A DNA stretch of 5,670 nucleotides from an uncultured beta proteobacterium. GTDB taxonomy: Bacteria; Pseudomonadota; Gammaproteobacteria; Burkholderiales; Burkholderiaceae_C. Where the stretch lies: positions 1-5,670 of the forward strand of contig CAIYNH010000524.1 of NCBI GenBank assembly GCA_903927495.1, read 5' to 3'. The notes beneath the pieces are model-generated. The model saw nothing but the letters and a program-made list of their open reading frames with translations. It ran no database searches and was not told where the DNA came from. Shown one piece after another: positions 1 through 5,670 of the stretch (positions are counted from its first letter, which is position 1; each line of letters opens with the position of its first letter). Position numbers and translations under genes: made by a program.

Positions 1-1038
1 AAAAACAATATGGTGGAAAACGAGTCCGCAAGAAAAGTCTCGGTTGACCGTGTCGTCAACAGCGTCAAAAACCTGCTTGAAGAAATCAATTGGGACTACG
101 CCGTTATTGAACGGCTAGACGCCAAAGAGGTTCGCAGTGTGCTCATTCCATTCAGCCTTGCCAAGGCCATCAAAGAGCTGGACCCAGCCAACAACCTGAG
201 CTTGATGCCTGGCGACGTGGTTACCATCTTTAGCGTCAACGACCTGGCGGTACCGGCAGAAAAGCGCACCCAGTACGTGCGCCTTAGCGGCGAAGTCATG
301 ACCCCGGGCGTGTATCAAATACAGCCCGGCGAGACCCTGCCAGAGCTCATCCGCCGCGCCGGTGGCCTGAGCCACAACGCCTTTGTTTACGGCATGGTAT
401 TTAGCCGCGAGTCCACCCGCGCCCAGCAGCAAGAAAACCTGAACAAATCCATACGCCGGCTTGAGGCCGAAATCAACTCGCAAACCGCTGGCGCATTGCA
501 AAATGCATTGGATACAGAAAAAGGCACTGCGCTGCAAAGCCAGATTACCGGCCAAAAACTCATGCTAAGCCGCCTGCAAAGCCTCAGGGCAAATGGCCGC
601 ATCGCACTAGAGCTTGACCCAGAAAACCCGGACCTGCCCCCCATCATTCTGGCAGACGGCGACACCATCAGCGTGCCCCAGCGCCCCAGTTTTGTGGGCA
701 TTTTTGGCGAGGTGTATGCAGAGAGTTCCCTCTTGCACAAACCCAGCTACACGGTAAGCGACTACCTTAACAAAGCCGGCCTGACGCGCGACGCCGACGC
801 TGACAATTTACTGGTCATCCGGGCCGACGGCACGGTTGAAGGCAACACCAGCAGTCGCTTCTTGTGGGGCACAAGCCAGTCTGGCAAAAAACTCAACCCC
901 GGCGACTCCATCTTTGTGCCCGGCATCATAGACCGCCGCACCGCTTACAGCACCTTCATCCAAGGCGCCAAAGACTGGACCGCCATCCTCTATCAACTAG
1001 GCCTAGGCGCAGTAGGCATCAAGACCCTAAGACAATGA
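1..1038 (+). CDS. Wza-like polysaccharide export protein with SLBB domains (C-terminal part, 5' truncated)
   Basis: This is the C-terminal 345 codons of an outer-membrane polysaccharide export protein. The frame is open to the window edge, and the ATG at 10 lies inside the family's conserved region, so the true start is upstream. With codon 1 at base 1, a PGDVVTIF beta motif sits at 70-77, followed by an SLBB domain at about 92-124 (VRLSGEV, GVY, RAGGL). A charged, Gln-rich, probably coiled-coil insertion spans about 137-195. An LADGDTISVP motif lies at 217-226, a second SLBB-like unit (GIFGEVY, KAGL) at about 230-266, and NPGDSIFVP near 299-307. The tail at about 325-343 is hydrophobic (ILYQLGLGAVG) and could be the outer-membrane segment. 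The family forms the oligomeric channel through which capsule or exopolysaccharide leaves the cell. The N-terminal Poly_export domain and lipoprotein signal expected for it cannot be seen. The ATGA overlap with the chain-length gene supports a shared role. The general assignment is firm; the polymer exported is unknown. Confidence 0.9.
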   Translation, partial: KNNMVENESARKVSVDRVVNSVKNLLEEINWDYAVIERLDAKEVRSVLIPFSLAKAIKELDPANNLSLMPGDVVTIFSVNDLAVPAEKRTQYVRLSGEVMTPGVYQIQPGETLPELIRRAGGLSHNAFVYGMVFSRESTRAQQQENLNKSIRRLEAEINSQTAGALQNALDTEKGTALQSQITGQKLMLSRLQSLRANGRIALELDPENPDLPPIILADGDTISVPQRPSFVGIFGEVYAESSLLHKPSYTVSDYLNKAGLTRDADADNLLVIRADGTVEGNTSSRFLWGTSQSGKKLNPGDSIFVPGIIDRRTAYSTFIQGAKDWTAILYQLGLGAVGIKTLRQ

Positions 1039-2207
1039 CCTCCACCGACCCGCAATCCAGTCCCCCTTCGCCCGAAGACGACGAAATCAGCCTCCTGGAC
1101 CTCCTTCAAGTCGTAGCCGACAACCTCCGCCTCCTAGTCCTAGGCCCCCTAGCCGCCGGCCTAATTGCCCTAGCCATCAGCTTCGCCATCCCCCCCGCCT
1201 ACACCGCCATCACCAAATTCATGCCGCCCCAGCAACAAAGTACCAGCGAGGCTGCACTGGTCAAGAGCTTGGGCGCTCTGAGCGGCTTTGCTGGCTCGGC
1301 AGTGGGCGTCAAAAATCCCAATGACCAGTTCGTCGGTTTTTTAAAGAGCCGCTCGTTGGCTGACGCTCTAATAGACCGCTTTAAACTGTCTGAACGCTAT
1401 GATCAAAAATTCAGACAAGATACCCGCAAACGGCTTGAAGATCTCACCAAAATCACCAACGGCAAAGATGGACTGATTGCGATAGAGGTAGACGATAAAG
1501 ACCCTGTCGTCGCGGCTCAACTTGCAAATGCCTACGTTGAAGAATTGGGACACCTGCTCCGGCGCATGACCATTACCGAGGCCCAGCAACGTCGAGCTTT
1601 TTTTGAAAAACAAGTCAGTCTCACCAAAGTCAAGTTGACCGAAGCTGAGCAAGACTTGAAGGCGAGTGGTGTCAATAACTCTATTCTTAAATTGAACGGT
1701 GCAGCAGTATCTGCCGTAGCACAATTGCAGGCCCAAATTACCGCGCAAGAAGTCAAACTGGCCAGCATGCGCGGCTATCTGGCTGACTCGGCGCCCGAAT
1801 TCAAACAGGCCCTGAACGAGCTCACGGCCTTCAGGGCTCAGCTTGCCAAAGCAGAGGGGACCTCAGGAAGCCCCAACGCCGACGAGGCCGACTACCTAGG
1901 CCGGTACCGAGAAGTGAGGTACCAAGAATCTCTGTTTGAACTCTACGCCCGGCAATTTGAAGTGGCAAAACTTGATGAATCACGCGAAGGCGCTGTCAAC
2001 CAGGTGGTAGACACAGCGCAACCCCCGGAGCGAAAGAGCAAGCCCAACAAAATACAAATATCCATGCTGACCACACTCGCCAGCGGATTGGCATTGCTGC
2101 TCTTTATCTTTGTTCGCCAGGCATTGCGAGTCGCTGTCAGGACTCCCGCGACAGCTGAGAAAATCTCACGCCTGCGTCAAGCCTGGGTCAAAGCCGTAGG
2201 CAAATAA
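1035..2207 (+). CDS. Wzz-type chain-length determinant / polysaccharide co-polymerase
   Basis: This 390-residue inner-membrane protein has the two-helix layout of Wzz polysaccharide co-polymerases. A cytosolic N-terminus containing EISLLDLLQVVADN leads into TM1 at about residues 31-52. A large periplasmic region follows, including a Gly-rich stretch with KNPNDQFVGFLKSRSLADAL at 93-112 and a long Glu/Gln/Lys-rich, probably coiled-coil part at about 183-275. TM2 lies at about 341-361, preceded by the proline-rich signature (P330, P331, P337). There is no C-terminal tyrosine-kinase domain, so it resembles short Wzz or KpsE-like proteins more than Wzc. The start is the ATG at 1035, which overlaps the previous stop as ATGA. 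A longer frame opening at 864 would lie inside the upstream gene and adds an Arg/His-rich peptide unlike the family. These proteins set polymer length together with the polymerase or exporter. The first 60 codons have unusual codon use (see findings). Confidence 0.9.
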   Translation: MTSTDPQSSPPSPEDDEISLLDLLQVVADNLRLLVLGPLAAGLIALAISFAIPPAYTAITKFMPPQQQSTSEAALVKSLGALSGFAGSAVGVKNPNDQFVGFLKSRSLADALIDRFKLSERYDQKFRQDTRKRLEDLTKITNGKDGLIAIEVDDKDPVVAAQLANAYVEELGHLLRRMTITEAQQRRAFFEKQVSLTKVKLTEAEQDLKASGVNNSILKLNGAAVSAVAQLQAQITAQEVKLASMRGYLADSAPEFKQALNELTAFRAQLAKAEGTSGSPNADEADYLGRYREVRYQESLFELYARQFEVAKLDESREGAVNQVVDTAQPPERKSKPNKIQISMLTTLASGLALLLFIFVRQALRVAVRTPATAEKISRLRQAWVKAVGK

Positions 2208-2210
2208 TTG

Positions 2211-2241
2211 GCCTGTCATCCCGACGAAGGCCGGGATCCAC
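2211..2241. repeat. Palindromic dispersed-type repeat (REP-like hairpin) in the operon's only sizeable gap
   Basis: The 49-bp gap holds a short imperfect palindrome. ATCCCG (2218-2223) pairs with CGGGAT (2232-2237) around an 8-nt loop containing GAAGG. The wider unit, GTCATCCC...GAAGG...GGGATCCA, matches from memory a family of intergenic repeats scattered through many proteobacterial genomes (consensus roughly GTCATCCCCGCGAAGGCGGGGATCCA). The copy here is slightly degenerate: the usual extra C/G stem pairs are altered. It has no trailing U-tract, so it is not a canonical intrinsic terminator. As RNA it could protect transcript ends or tune expression between the export genes and the sugar genes, but that is inference. 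Confidence 0.65.
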
Positions 2242-2256
2242 AAAACTCACCCCACC

Positions 2257-3552
2257 ATGCAACTAGAAACCGCAAAAATCGCCATCATCGGCCTGGGCTA
2301 CGTCGGCCTCCCGCTCGCTGTGGAATTCGGAAAAAAGCGACCCGTACTGGGCTTCGACATTAACGCAACTCGCATTGCTGAACTGCAGTCGGGCCAGGAC
2401 CACACCCTTGAAGTCAATCCAGACCAGCTGAAATCTGCCAGTCAATTAGTCTTTAGCAACAATCCTGATGAACTCAAAGCTTGCCAAGTGTTCATCGTTA
2501 CCGTACCTACGCCAGTGGACAAGGCCAATCGGCCGGACCTGACGCCTCTCATAAAAGCCAGCGAGACTGTAGGCCGTGCCATGCCGACCAATGCCGTCGT
2601 CATTTACGAATCCACGGTCTACCCAGGCGCCACCGAAGAGGTCTGTGTGCCAGTTCTAGAAAAGTTCAGCGGCAAGAGATTCAACACTGAATTCTTCTGC
2701 GGCTACTCCCCCGAACGCATTGTTCCGGCCGATAAAGTCAACACGCTGACTACGATCAAGAAGATCACCAGTGGCAGCACGCCCGAGGTAGCGGAGGCGG
2801 TCAATGCCCTTTACAGCAGCATCATTACGGCGGGCACCCACAAAGCCGCCAGCATTAAGGTGGCAGAGGCCGCAAAGGTCATCGAGAACACTCAGCGCGA
2901 CCTCAATATTGCCTTGGTCAACGAGCTATCTGTTATCTTCGATCGTCTTGGCATCGACACACTTGAGGTTCTCGAGGCCGCGGGTAGCAAGTGGAACTTT
3001 CTGCACTTCAGGCCCGGTATGGTGGGCGGGCATTGCATTGGCGTGGACCCCTATTACCTTACGCACAAGGCAGAAGAGGTAGGTTACAACCCACAAGTTA
3101 TTCTGGCAGGTCGTCGTATCAACGACAACATGGCTCGCTACGCGGCGCGTAGCCTCATCAAGCGCATGCTGGTCAACGGCATCGACGTGGCTCGCAGCAC
3201 AGTAGGTGTACTGGGCGTCACCTTTAAAGAAAACTGCCCCGACATACGCAACAGCAAGATCGTCGACCTGGTGCATGAACTTGAAAGCTGGGGCGTCACC
3301 GTGCAAGTTATTGACCCTGTTGCAGACAGAGATGAAGTGCTGCACGAGTATGGCCTGACCCTTGGCGAAGTCAACGCAGAAAAGCCGGTGGATTCGCTGG
3401 TGGTGGCCGTAGGGCACAACGCATACCGCAGCCTCACGCCCGCCCAATTGGTGTCTATTTGCAAACCCGGCAAGCCCGTGATAGCCGACCTCAAGAGCCT
3501 GTTCGACCGACATGCGCTTGCCCAGGCAGGCTTTACCGTCTTCCGTCTGTAG
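2257..3552 (+). CDS. tviB: UDP-N-acetylhexosamine 6-dehydrogenase, TviB/WbpO type
   Basis: This complete 431-residue cytosolic enzyme belongs to the UDP-glucose/UDP-HexNAc dehydrogenase family, which oxidises the sugar C6 alcohol to a carboxylate using two NAD+. The Rossmann motif GLGYVGLP is at residues 12-19, VPTP at 83-86, YESTVYPG at 117-124 and GYSPERIVP at 149-157. KVAEAAKVIENTQRDLNIAL at 201-220 is the central helix region. The catalytic cysteine is C260 in GGHCIGVDPYYLTHKA, and FKENCPDIRN lies at 323-332 in the C-terminal nucleotide-binding domain. These segments match TviB of the Vi antigen and WbpO rather than Pseudomonas O5 WbpA, whose motif is GGHCIPIDPFYLTW. The substrate is probably UDP-GlcNAc, since the next gene needs UDP-GlcNAcA; UDP-GalNAc is the alternative. 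The N-terminus aligns well with TviB, supporting the ATG at 2257, although only CACCCCACC precedes it and no Shine-Dalgarno is visible. Length and motifs indicate an intact gene. Confidence 0.93.
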   Translation: MQLETAKIAIIGLGYVGLPLAVEFGKKRPVLGFDINATRIAELQSGQDHTLEVNPDQLKSASQLVFSNNPDELKACQVFIVTVPTPVDKANRPDLTPLIKASETVGRAMPTNAVVIYESTVYPGATEEVCVPVLEKFSGKRFNTEFFCGYSPERIVPADKVNTLTTIKKITSGSTPEVAEAVNALYSSIITAGTHKAASIKVAEAAKVIENTQRDLNIALVNELSVIFDRLGIDTLEVLEAAGSKWNFLHFRPGMVGGHCIGVDPYYLTHKAEEVGYNPQVILAGRRINDNMARYAARSLIKRMLVNGIDVARSTVGVLGVTFKENCPDIRNSKIVDLVHELESWGVTVQVIDPVADRDEVLHEYGLTLGEVNAEKPVDSLVVAVGHNAYRSLTPAQLVSICKPGKPVIADLKSLFDRHALAQAGFTVFRL

Positions 3553-3563
3553 CAACTATTCTC

Positions 3564-4622
3564 ATGTACAACTACCCCCCCATAACAGGCCGCAAAATTC
3601 GCCTTGCTTTAGTGGGCTGCGGCCGCATCGCCGCCAACCACTTCGGGGCCATGGAACAACACGCTGACAGCGTCGAACTGGTTGACATCTGCGATGTGGA
3701 CGCCAGCGCTTTGGCGCAAGCTGTTGCTCGCACCAAAGCCATCGGCCACCCCAGCCTGACCAAACTGCTCAAATGCACAACCGCTGACATCGTGATTTTA
3801 ACAACCCCAAGCGGTCTGCACCCCGCACAAGCTATACAGGTGGCCCAAACCGGCCGCCACGTGATGACCGAGAAACCCATGGCTACCCGTTGGCACGACG
3901 GCGTGCGCATGGTTCAAGCTTGCGATGAGGCCAATGTGCGTCTTTTTGTAGTTAAACAAAATCGACGTAATGCTACGCTGCAACTACTAAAACACGCCGT
4001 TGAGCAAGGTCGTTTTGGAAAAATCTATTCTGTGGCAATGAATGTGTTCTGGACTCGCCCACAAGAATATTACGACAGCGCCAAATGGCGTGGTACCTGG
4101 GAGTTTGACGGCGGCGCCTTCATGAATCAGGCCAGCCATTACATTGACCTGCTCGACTGGATGATCGGTCCGGTGGAAAGCGTTATGGCCTATACAGCCA
4201 CCCAAGCTCGCGACATCGAGGTGGAAGACAGCGGTGTAGCGGCTGTGCGCTGGCGCAGCGGCGCTATGGGTACGGTCAATGTCACCATGCTTACCTACCC
4301 CAAGAACATGGAAGGCAGTATCACCATACTTGGAGAAAAAGGCACAGTGCGCATTGGTGGCGTTGCGGTCAACGAAATCCAAACATGGCAATTTGCCGAC
4401 ACGCGAGCAGAAGACGCAGAAATTGCCAGCACCAGCTACCAAACCACCTCGATCTACGGCTTTGGCCATCCGCTCTATTACGGTAACGTCATCAAAACCC
4501 TGCGTGGCGAAGCCGAACCAGAAACCGATGGCCGCGAAGGCCTTAAAACACTGGAGCTGCTCATTGCCATGTACCTGTCGTCCCGCGATGGCAAGCGGGT
4601 TGCCTTGCCGCTTGACTATTAA
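3564..4622 (+). CDS. wlbA: UDP-GlcNAcA 3-dehydrogenase (Gfo/Idh/MocA family), WlbA/WbpB type
   Basis: This 352-residue NAD-dependent oxidoreductase is expected to oxidise C3 of UDP-N-acetylglucosaminuronic acid, giving the 3-keto sugar used by the aminotransferase. The N-terminal Rossmann domain carries GCGRIAANH at residues 18-26, an acidic strand end VDICDVD at 40-46, TPSGLHP at 81-87 and the family's EKP at 103-105 with catalytic-type K104. The C-terminal alpha/beta domain carries KQNRRN (131-136), FWTRPQEYYDSAKWRGTWEFDGGAFMNQ over 162-189, then H192 and D195 in SHYIDLLDW, and YGFGHPLYY near 298-306. These motifs recall Bordetella pertussis and Chromobacterium violaceum WlbA more than the shorter, divergent P. 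aeruginosa WbpB. The ATG at 3564 is 11 bp after the previous stop. The frame is open further upstream, but that part lies inside the dehydrogenase gene and its translation is unlike the family. No Shine-Dalgarno is evident. A C7 run covers codons 4-6. Confidence 0.92.
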   Translation: MYNYPPITGRKIRLALVGCGRIAANHFGAMEQHADSVELVDICDVDASALAQAVARTKAIGHPSLTKLLKCTTADIVILTTPSGLHPAQAIQVAQTGRHVMTEKPMATRWHDGVRMVQACDEANVRLFVVKQNRRNATLQLLKHAVEQGRFGKIYSVAMNVFWTRPQEYYDSAKWRGTWEFDGGAFMNQASHYIDLLDWMIGPVESVMAYTATQARDIEVEDSGVAAVRWRSGAMGTVNVTMLTYPKNMEGSITILGEKGTVRIGGVAVNEIQTWQFADTRAEDAEIASTSYQTTSIYGFGHPLYYGNVIKTLRGEAEPETDGREGLKTLELLIAMYLSSRDGKRVALPLDY

Positions 4623-4631
4623 GTTACATTG

Positions 4632-5210
4632 ATGAGCACCACCATTCACCCAACGGCCATCGTTGACGACGGTGCCGAAATTGGCGACGGATGCCGTGTC
4701 TGGCACTGGGTACACATCTGCGGTGGCGCCAAAATTGGTCGCGATTGTTCGTTCGGTCAAAACGTATTTGTTGGCAACCGCGTCGTGATCGGCAACAACT
4801 GCAAGATACAAAATAATGTCTCGGTATATGACAACGTCACTTTGGAAGACGACGTGTTCTGCGGCCCCAGCATGGTTTTCACCAATGTGTACAACCCCCG
4901 CTCCGCCGTAAACCGCAAAGGCGAATACCGCAACACCTTGGTCAAACGTGGTGTAACCCTGGGCGCCAACTGCACGGTGGTGTGCGGCATCACTATAGGT
5001 GAGTACGCCTTTGTAGCTGCTGGCGCAGTCATCAACCGCAACGTTAAACCATACGCCCTCATCGCCGGTGTACCCGCCAAGCAAATCGGATGGATGAGCG
5101 AGTTTGGCGAGCGACTTGATTTGCCACTTCAGGGCAACACCCATGCGATATGCCCTCAAACAGCAGTCAAATATGTACTACTTGCTGACTGCCTTAGCGT
5201 AGAAAGATAG
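4632..5210 (+). CDS. wlbB: UDP-2-acetamido-3-amino-glucuronate N-acetyltransferase (hexapeptide repeat), WlbB/WbpD type
   Basis: This 192-residue protein is a left-handed beta-helix acyltransferase that works as a trimer. It is expected to acetylate the C3 amino group of UDP-2-acetamido-3-amino-2,3-dideoxyglucuronate from acetyl-CoA. Hexapeptide-type repeats (I/V-G-x-x-x) run from [15 protein letters not shown] at residues 6-20 through [32 protein letters not shown] and the later [35 protein letters not shown] at 83-90 holds the conserved Asn (N85) thought to position the amino substrate in WlbB/Wbp[16 protein letters not shown] near 145-159 ends the helix and is family-typical; a short tail follows. 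Length matches the family at about 190 residues. The start is the ATG at 4632, 9 bp after the wlbA stop; an in-frame TTG at 4629 would add one residue. The neighbours supply both its substrate pathway and its partner aminotransferase. Confidence 0.93.
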   Translation: MSTTIHPTAIVDDGAEIGDGCRVWHWVHICGGAKIGRDCSFGQNVFVGNRVVIGNNCKIQNNVSVYDNVTLEDDVFCGPSMVFTNVYNPRSAVNRKGEYRNTLVKRGVTLGANCTVVCGITIGEYAFVAAGAVINRNVKPYALIAGVPAKQIGWMSEFGERLDLPLQGNTHAICPQTAVKYVLLADCLSVER

Positions 5211-5213
5211 AAG
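5209..5213 (+). promoter_or_regulatory. Weak ribosome-binding site ahead of the aminotransferase start
   Basis: AGAAG lies 4 nt before the ATG at 5218, within a purine-rich run GAAAGATAGAAGA that overlaps the stop of wlbB. It is only a partial Shine-Dalgarno match with short spacing. It is still the most plausible ribosome site at any visible start in the window and supports the choice of the ATG at 5218. Confidence 0.4.
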
Positions 5214-5217
5214 ACAA

Positions 5218-5670
5218 ATGGAGTTCTGCGACCTGAAAAGTCAATACCGACGCTTGAAAGTTGAAATAGACGCCGGTATCCAGCGTGTACTGGATCACGG
5301 TCAATACATCCTCGGCCCCGAAGTAGCCGAGCTAGAAGAAAAACTTGCCGCCTACACCGGCGCCAAATACTGCATTAGCGTAGCTAACGGCACCGACGCT
5401 CTGCAAATAGCCCAGATGGCGCTGGGCATAGGCCCGGGTGACGAGGTAATCACCCCCGGTTTTACCTACATCGCTACCGCCGAAACCGTTGCCCTGCTGC
5501 GTGCCAAACCAGTGTATGTGGATATCGACCCGCGCACCTATAACCTGGACCCCGCGCTGCTCGAAGCCGCCATCACACCGCGTACGAAAGCCATTATTCC
5601 GGTCAGCCTTTATGGGCAGTGCGCAGATATGGACGCCATCAATGCGATTGCCGCCAAACACAGCATACCG
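5218..5670 (+). CDS. wlbC: DegT/DnrJ/EryC1 aminotransferase, WlbC/WbpE type (N-terminal part, 3' truncated by window)
   Basis: This open frame starts with ATG 7 bp after the wlbB stop and continues for 151 codons without a stop to the window edge. It encodes the N-terminal part of a PLP-dependent sugar aminotransferase. Visible family marks are FCDLKSQYRRL at residues 3-13, GQYILGPEVAELEEKLA at 28-44, the PLP-phosphate-binding NGTDAL at 57-62, GPGDEVITPGFTYIATAE near 72-89, VYVDIDPRTYNLDP near 99-112, and the IPVSLYGQCADMD segment near 127-139. The internal aldimine lysine, expected near residue 185, lies beyond the window. In the known pathway this enzyme converts the 3-keto sugar from WlbA to UDP-2-acetamido-3-amino-2,3-dideoxyglucuronate, with glutamate as amino donor. 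The broad family also includes enzymes acting at C4, so the 3-amino assignment depends mostly on the adjacent wlbA and wlbB genes. Confidence 0.9.
   Translation, partial: MEFCDLKSQYRRLKVEIDAGIQRVLDHGQYILGPEVAELEEKLAAYTGAKYCISVANGTDALQIAQMALGIGPGDEVITPGFTYIATAETVALLRAKPVYVDIDPRTYNLDPALLEAAITPRTKAIIPVSLYGQCADMDAINAIAAKHSIP

Noticed and set aside
10..12. ATG as the real start of the export protein
   Set aside because: The frame is open to the window edge, and what follows is the middle of a long SLBB export protein with no signal peptide, so the gene surely begins upstream.
864..1034. N-terminal extension of the chain-length determinant
   Set aside because: It would overlap the upstream gene by about 170 bp and adds an Arg/His/Pro-rich peptide unlike the family; the ATGA start at 1035 gives the normal N-terminus.
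2218..2237. Rho-independent terminator between the chain-length and dehydrogenase genes
   Set aside because: The stem is only 6 bp with an 8-nt loop and is followed by CCACAAAACTC rather than a T-run; a dispersed repeat explains it better.
2926..3555. A 209-codon antisense open frame opposite the dehydrogenase 3' half
   Set aside because: It is a shadow of a strongly conserved sense gene, with no domain and no start context.
3459..3563. N-terminal extension of WlbA into the dehydrogenase gene
   Set aside because: The extra 35 codons are not conserved-looking; the protein from the ATG at 3564 has the expected length and begins shortly before the Rossmann fold.
4279..4632. A + strand 117-codon frame inside wlbA
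   Set aside because: It lies in another frame of a conserved gene and has low-complexity composition with no domain.
3987..5159. A 390-codon antisense open frame spanning wlbA and wlbB
   Set aside because: It lies opposite two well-recognised genes, its translation has no recognisable domain, and long antisense frames arise readily from the codon bias of GC-rich genes.

Overview
The window is a densely packed, single-direction (+ strand) segment of a surface-polysaccharide locus. Six genes follow one another with gaps of -4, 49, 11, 9 and 7 bp, so they probably form one operon. The first and last genes run off the window edges. No rRNA, tRNA, CRISPR array, insertion sequence, promoter or terminator is evident. 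Protein resemblance to Bordetella-type enzymes, a moderately high GC content with C-ending codons, and an intergenic ATCCC...GGGAT palindrome suggest a betaproteobacterium of the Burkholderiales, plausibly Comamonadaceae. That placement is an inference from recall, not from a search.

Region 1 (1-2207) is export machinery. It holds the C-terminal part of a Wza-like outer-membrane polysaccharide export protein with SLBB domains, then a Wzz-type chain-length determinant (polysaccharide co-polymerase) joined to it by an ATGA stop/start overlap.

Region 2 (2208-2256) is the only real intergenic gap. Most of it is a dispersed-type palindromic repeat.

Region 3 (2257-5670) is a sugar-nucleotide cassette. 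It encodes a TviB/WbpO-type UDP-HexNAc 6-dehydrogenase, a WlbA/WbpB-type 3-oxidase, a hexapeptide-repeat acyltransferase (WlbB/WbpD) and the first 151 codons of a PLP-dependent aminotransferase (WlbC/WbpE). In the known pathway, UDP-GlcNAc is oxidised at C6 to UDP-GlcNAcA and at C3 to the 3-keto sugar, then transaminated to the 3-amino sugar and N-acetylated. The product is UDP-2,3-diacetamido-2,3-dideoxy-glucuronic acid, which a 2-epimerase (WbpI/WlbD, not in the window) can convert to the mannuronic isomer. The gene order fits known operons, where the acyltransferase gene precedes the aminotransferase gene although it acts last.

The pathway itself is known, and I see no convincing sign of an entirely new system. 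Points worth a second look are the Vi-antigen-type dehydrogenase in place of a WbpA-type enzyme, the palindromic repeat inside the operon, a cluster of rare CTAG tetranucleotides and CTA codons across the first gene junction, and the near absence of Shine-Dalgarno sequences.
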